Positions 5,598 through 6,894 of a stretch of DNA of 6,894 nucleotides are shown here, in pieces. The stretch is from positions 1 to 6,894 of the forward strand of contig JAJFIM010000344.1 of the NCBI GenBank assembly GCA_021774995.1. The letters run 5' to 3'. The position numbers and the translations under genes are program-made. This DNA comes from Alphaproteobacteria bacterium. Lineage in GTDB: Bacteria > Pseudomonadota > Alphaproteobacteria > SMXP01. Numbering within the stretch: position 1 is the first letter of the stretch; each line of letters begins with the position of its first letter. Under the pieces are notes generated by a model. The model was given only the letters and a program-made list of their open reading frames with translations. It had not been told where the DNA came from and made no database searches.

Positions 5598-6869
5598 TCA
5601 GGTGTTCATGGATTCGAAAAATTCATCATTGGTTTTTGTCTGTCGAAGCTTTCCGATCAGAAATTCCATACCGTCAACGATACCCATTGGTTGAAGGATA
5701 CGCCGCAAAACAAACATTTTTTTCAACGTCTCTTTATCAACCAAAAGCTCTTCTTTGCGCGTTCCAGATTTAATGATGTCTATGGCCGGAAAAACCCGCT
5801 TATCAGATAGTTTTCGATCAAGAATGATCTCGGAATTGCCTGTACCCTTGAATTCTTCAAAAATAACCTCATCCATACGGCTGCCCGTATCTATCAGCGC
5901 CGTGGCAATAATGGTGAGGGAGCCGCCTTCTTCAATATTTCGCGCCGCGCCAAAGAAACGCTTCGGGCGTTGCAACGCATTTGCATCCACTCCCCCCGTT
6001 AGTACTTTTCCTGATGAAGGAACGACGGTGTTATAGGCCCGGCCCAGACGCGTGATGGAATCCAGTAAAATCACCACATCCCTCCCATGTTCAACCAGGC
6101 GCTTCGCCTTTTCAATCACCATTTCAGCCACCTGAACATGCCGAACGGCTGGTTCGTCGAACGTGGAACTCACCACTTCTCCGTTAACCGAGCGCTGCAT
6201 ATCCGTCACTTCTTCCGGTCTCTCATCGATCAACAGAACGATGAGATAACATTCCGGCTGATTGAGGGTTATTGAATGAGCAATATTCTGTAAAATAACC
6301 GTTTTACCCGTGCGCGGAGGCGCCACAATCAACCCGCGCTGGCCCTTACCCAAAGGCGCCACAATATCGATCACGCGCGACGTGCGATCTTTAGTAGCGG
6401 AATCATCCAACTCCATTTTAAGCCGATCATCAGGATAAAGCGGCGTCAAATTATCAAAATGAACCTTATGGCGCGTTTTTTCCGGTTCTTCAAAATTAAT
6501 CGCTACGACTTTTAAAAGAGCAAAGTAGCGCTCTCCCTCCTTGGGGCTGCGAATCTGCCCCTCCACCGTATCGCCCGTTCGCAATGAAAACCGGCGAATT
6601 TGACTCGGACTCACATAAATATCATCTGGTCCCGGCAAATAATTCGCTTCAGGAGAGCGCAAGAACCCAAAACCATCCTGGAGGACCTCTAAGACGCCGC
6701 CGGCGGTTATATCAACTTCCTGTTCCGCCAGACATTTCAGGATTGCAAACATCATATCCTGCTTGCGCATGACGCTGGCGTTTTCAACTTCAAGTTCTTC
6801 GGCAAACTCAAGCAGTTCTGTGGGTGACTTTGCTTTGAGGTCCTGCAATTTAATCTCTTGCAGCGTCAT
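5598..6869 (-). CDS. rho: Rho, transcription termination factor
   Basis: Rho is a hexameric RNA-dependent ATPase and translocase that ends transcription of untranslated RNA. The 423 residues are complete (E. coli 419). An N-terminal helical domain (1-50) is followed by the RNA-binding cold-shock-like domain with DGFGFLRSP (65-73) as RNP1. The ATPase domain has Walker A APPRTGKT (183-190), LIDERPEEVTDM (213-224) with the catalytic glutamate, Walker B DVVILLDSITR (264-274), Q-loop SGKVLTGGVDAN (286-297) and R-loop GSRMDEVIFEEFKGTGN (329-345). The arginine finger is in SGTRKEELL, Arg371. Compared with E. coli, Walker A has Arg-Thr in place of Lys-Ala, and the R-loop Lys326 position is arginine, as in many other bacteria. 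No extra N-terminal insertion is seen. The ATG is clear, with AGGAG 5 nt upstream at 6875-6879. rho upstream of mnmE matches alphaproteobacterial gene order, here interrupted by qorA and the DUF6489-like gene. Confidence 0.97.
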   Translation of the reverse strand: MTLQEIKLQDLKAKSPTELLEFAEELEVENASVMRKQDMMFAILKCLAEQEVDITAGGVLEVLQDGFGFLRSPEANYLPGPDDIYVSPSQIRRFSLRTGDTVEGQIRSPKEGERYFALLKVVAINFEEPEKTRHKVHFDNLTPLYPDDRLKMELDDSATKDRTSRVIDIVAPLGKGQRGLIVAPPRTGKTVILQNIAHSITLNQPECYLIVLLIDERPEEVTDMQRSVNGEVVSSTFDEPAVRHVQVAEMVIEKAKRLVEHGRDVVILLDSITRLGRAYNTVVPSSGKVLTGGVDANALQRPKRFFGAARNIEEGGSLTIIATALIDTGSRMDEVIFEEFKGTGNSEIILDRKLSDKRVFPAIDIIKSGTRKEELLVDKETLKKMFVLRRILQPMGIVDGMEFLIGKLRQTKTNDEFFESMNT

Positions 6870-6894
6870 AATATCTCCTGTGGCTCTTCGATTG

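Overview
This window is a stretch of alphaproteobacterial chromosome, probably close to the replication origin. It carries the rho – mnmE – mnmG – rsmG – parA gene order typical of that class, and every protein resembles its alphaproteobacterial or E. coli counterpart. The lineage below class cannot be told from the sequence. Nothing here looks like a mobile element, CRISPR array, rRNA or tRNA.

Layout from right to left, following the main (minus) strand: rho (transcription terminator, 5598-6869); then qorA on the plus strand (4598-5578), convergent with rho and 19 bp from its stop; then, divergent from qorA, a minus-strand series of a small DUF6489-like gene (4206-4454), mnmE (2799-4160), mnmG (727-2607), rsmG (77-709) and the first 27 codons of parA (1-83, cut by the window edge). 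Gaps in this series are short: 45 bp, about 190 bp, 17 bp and a 7-bp overlap, so the genes are probably at least partly co-transcribed. MnmE and MnmG form the complex that modifies the wobble uridine of certain tRNAs. RsmG methylates 16S rRNA. ParA is the chromosome-partition ATPase.

The most notable signal is three exact copies of the 16-bp palindrome TGTTTCACGTGAAACA, the consensus ParB-binding centromere parS, at 662-677, 2770-2785 and 4144-4159. They lie within 3.5 kb of each other, directly upstream of parA. One is inside the rsmG coding sequence (read as VSRET), one sits in the mnmG-mnmE spacer as part of a 26-bp perfect palindrome, and one covers the translation start of mnmE (read as FHVKH). 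The window is therefore both a tRNA/rRNA modification gene cluster and the likely chromosomal centromere. This is a known type of locus rather than a wholly new system. The overlap of parS with coding sequence and with the mnmE start codon is the part most worth a second look.
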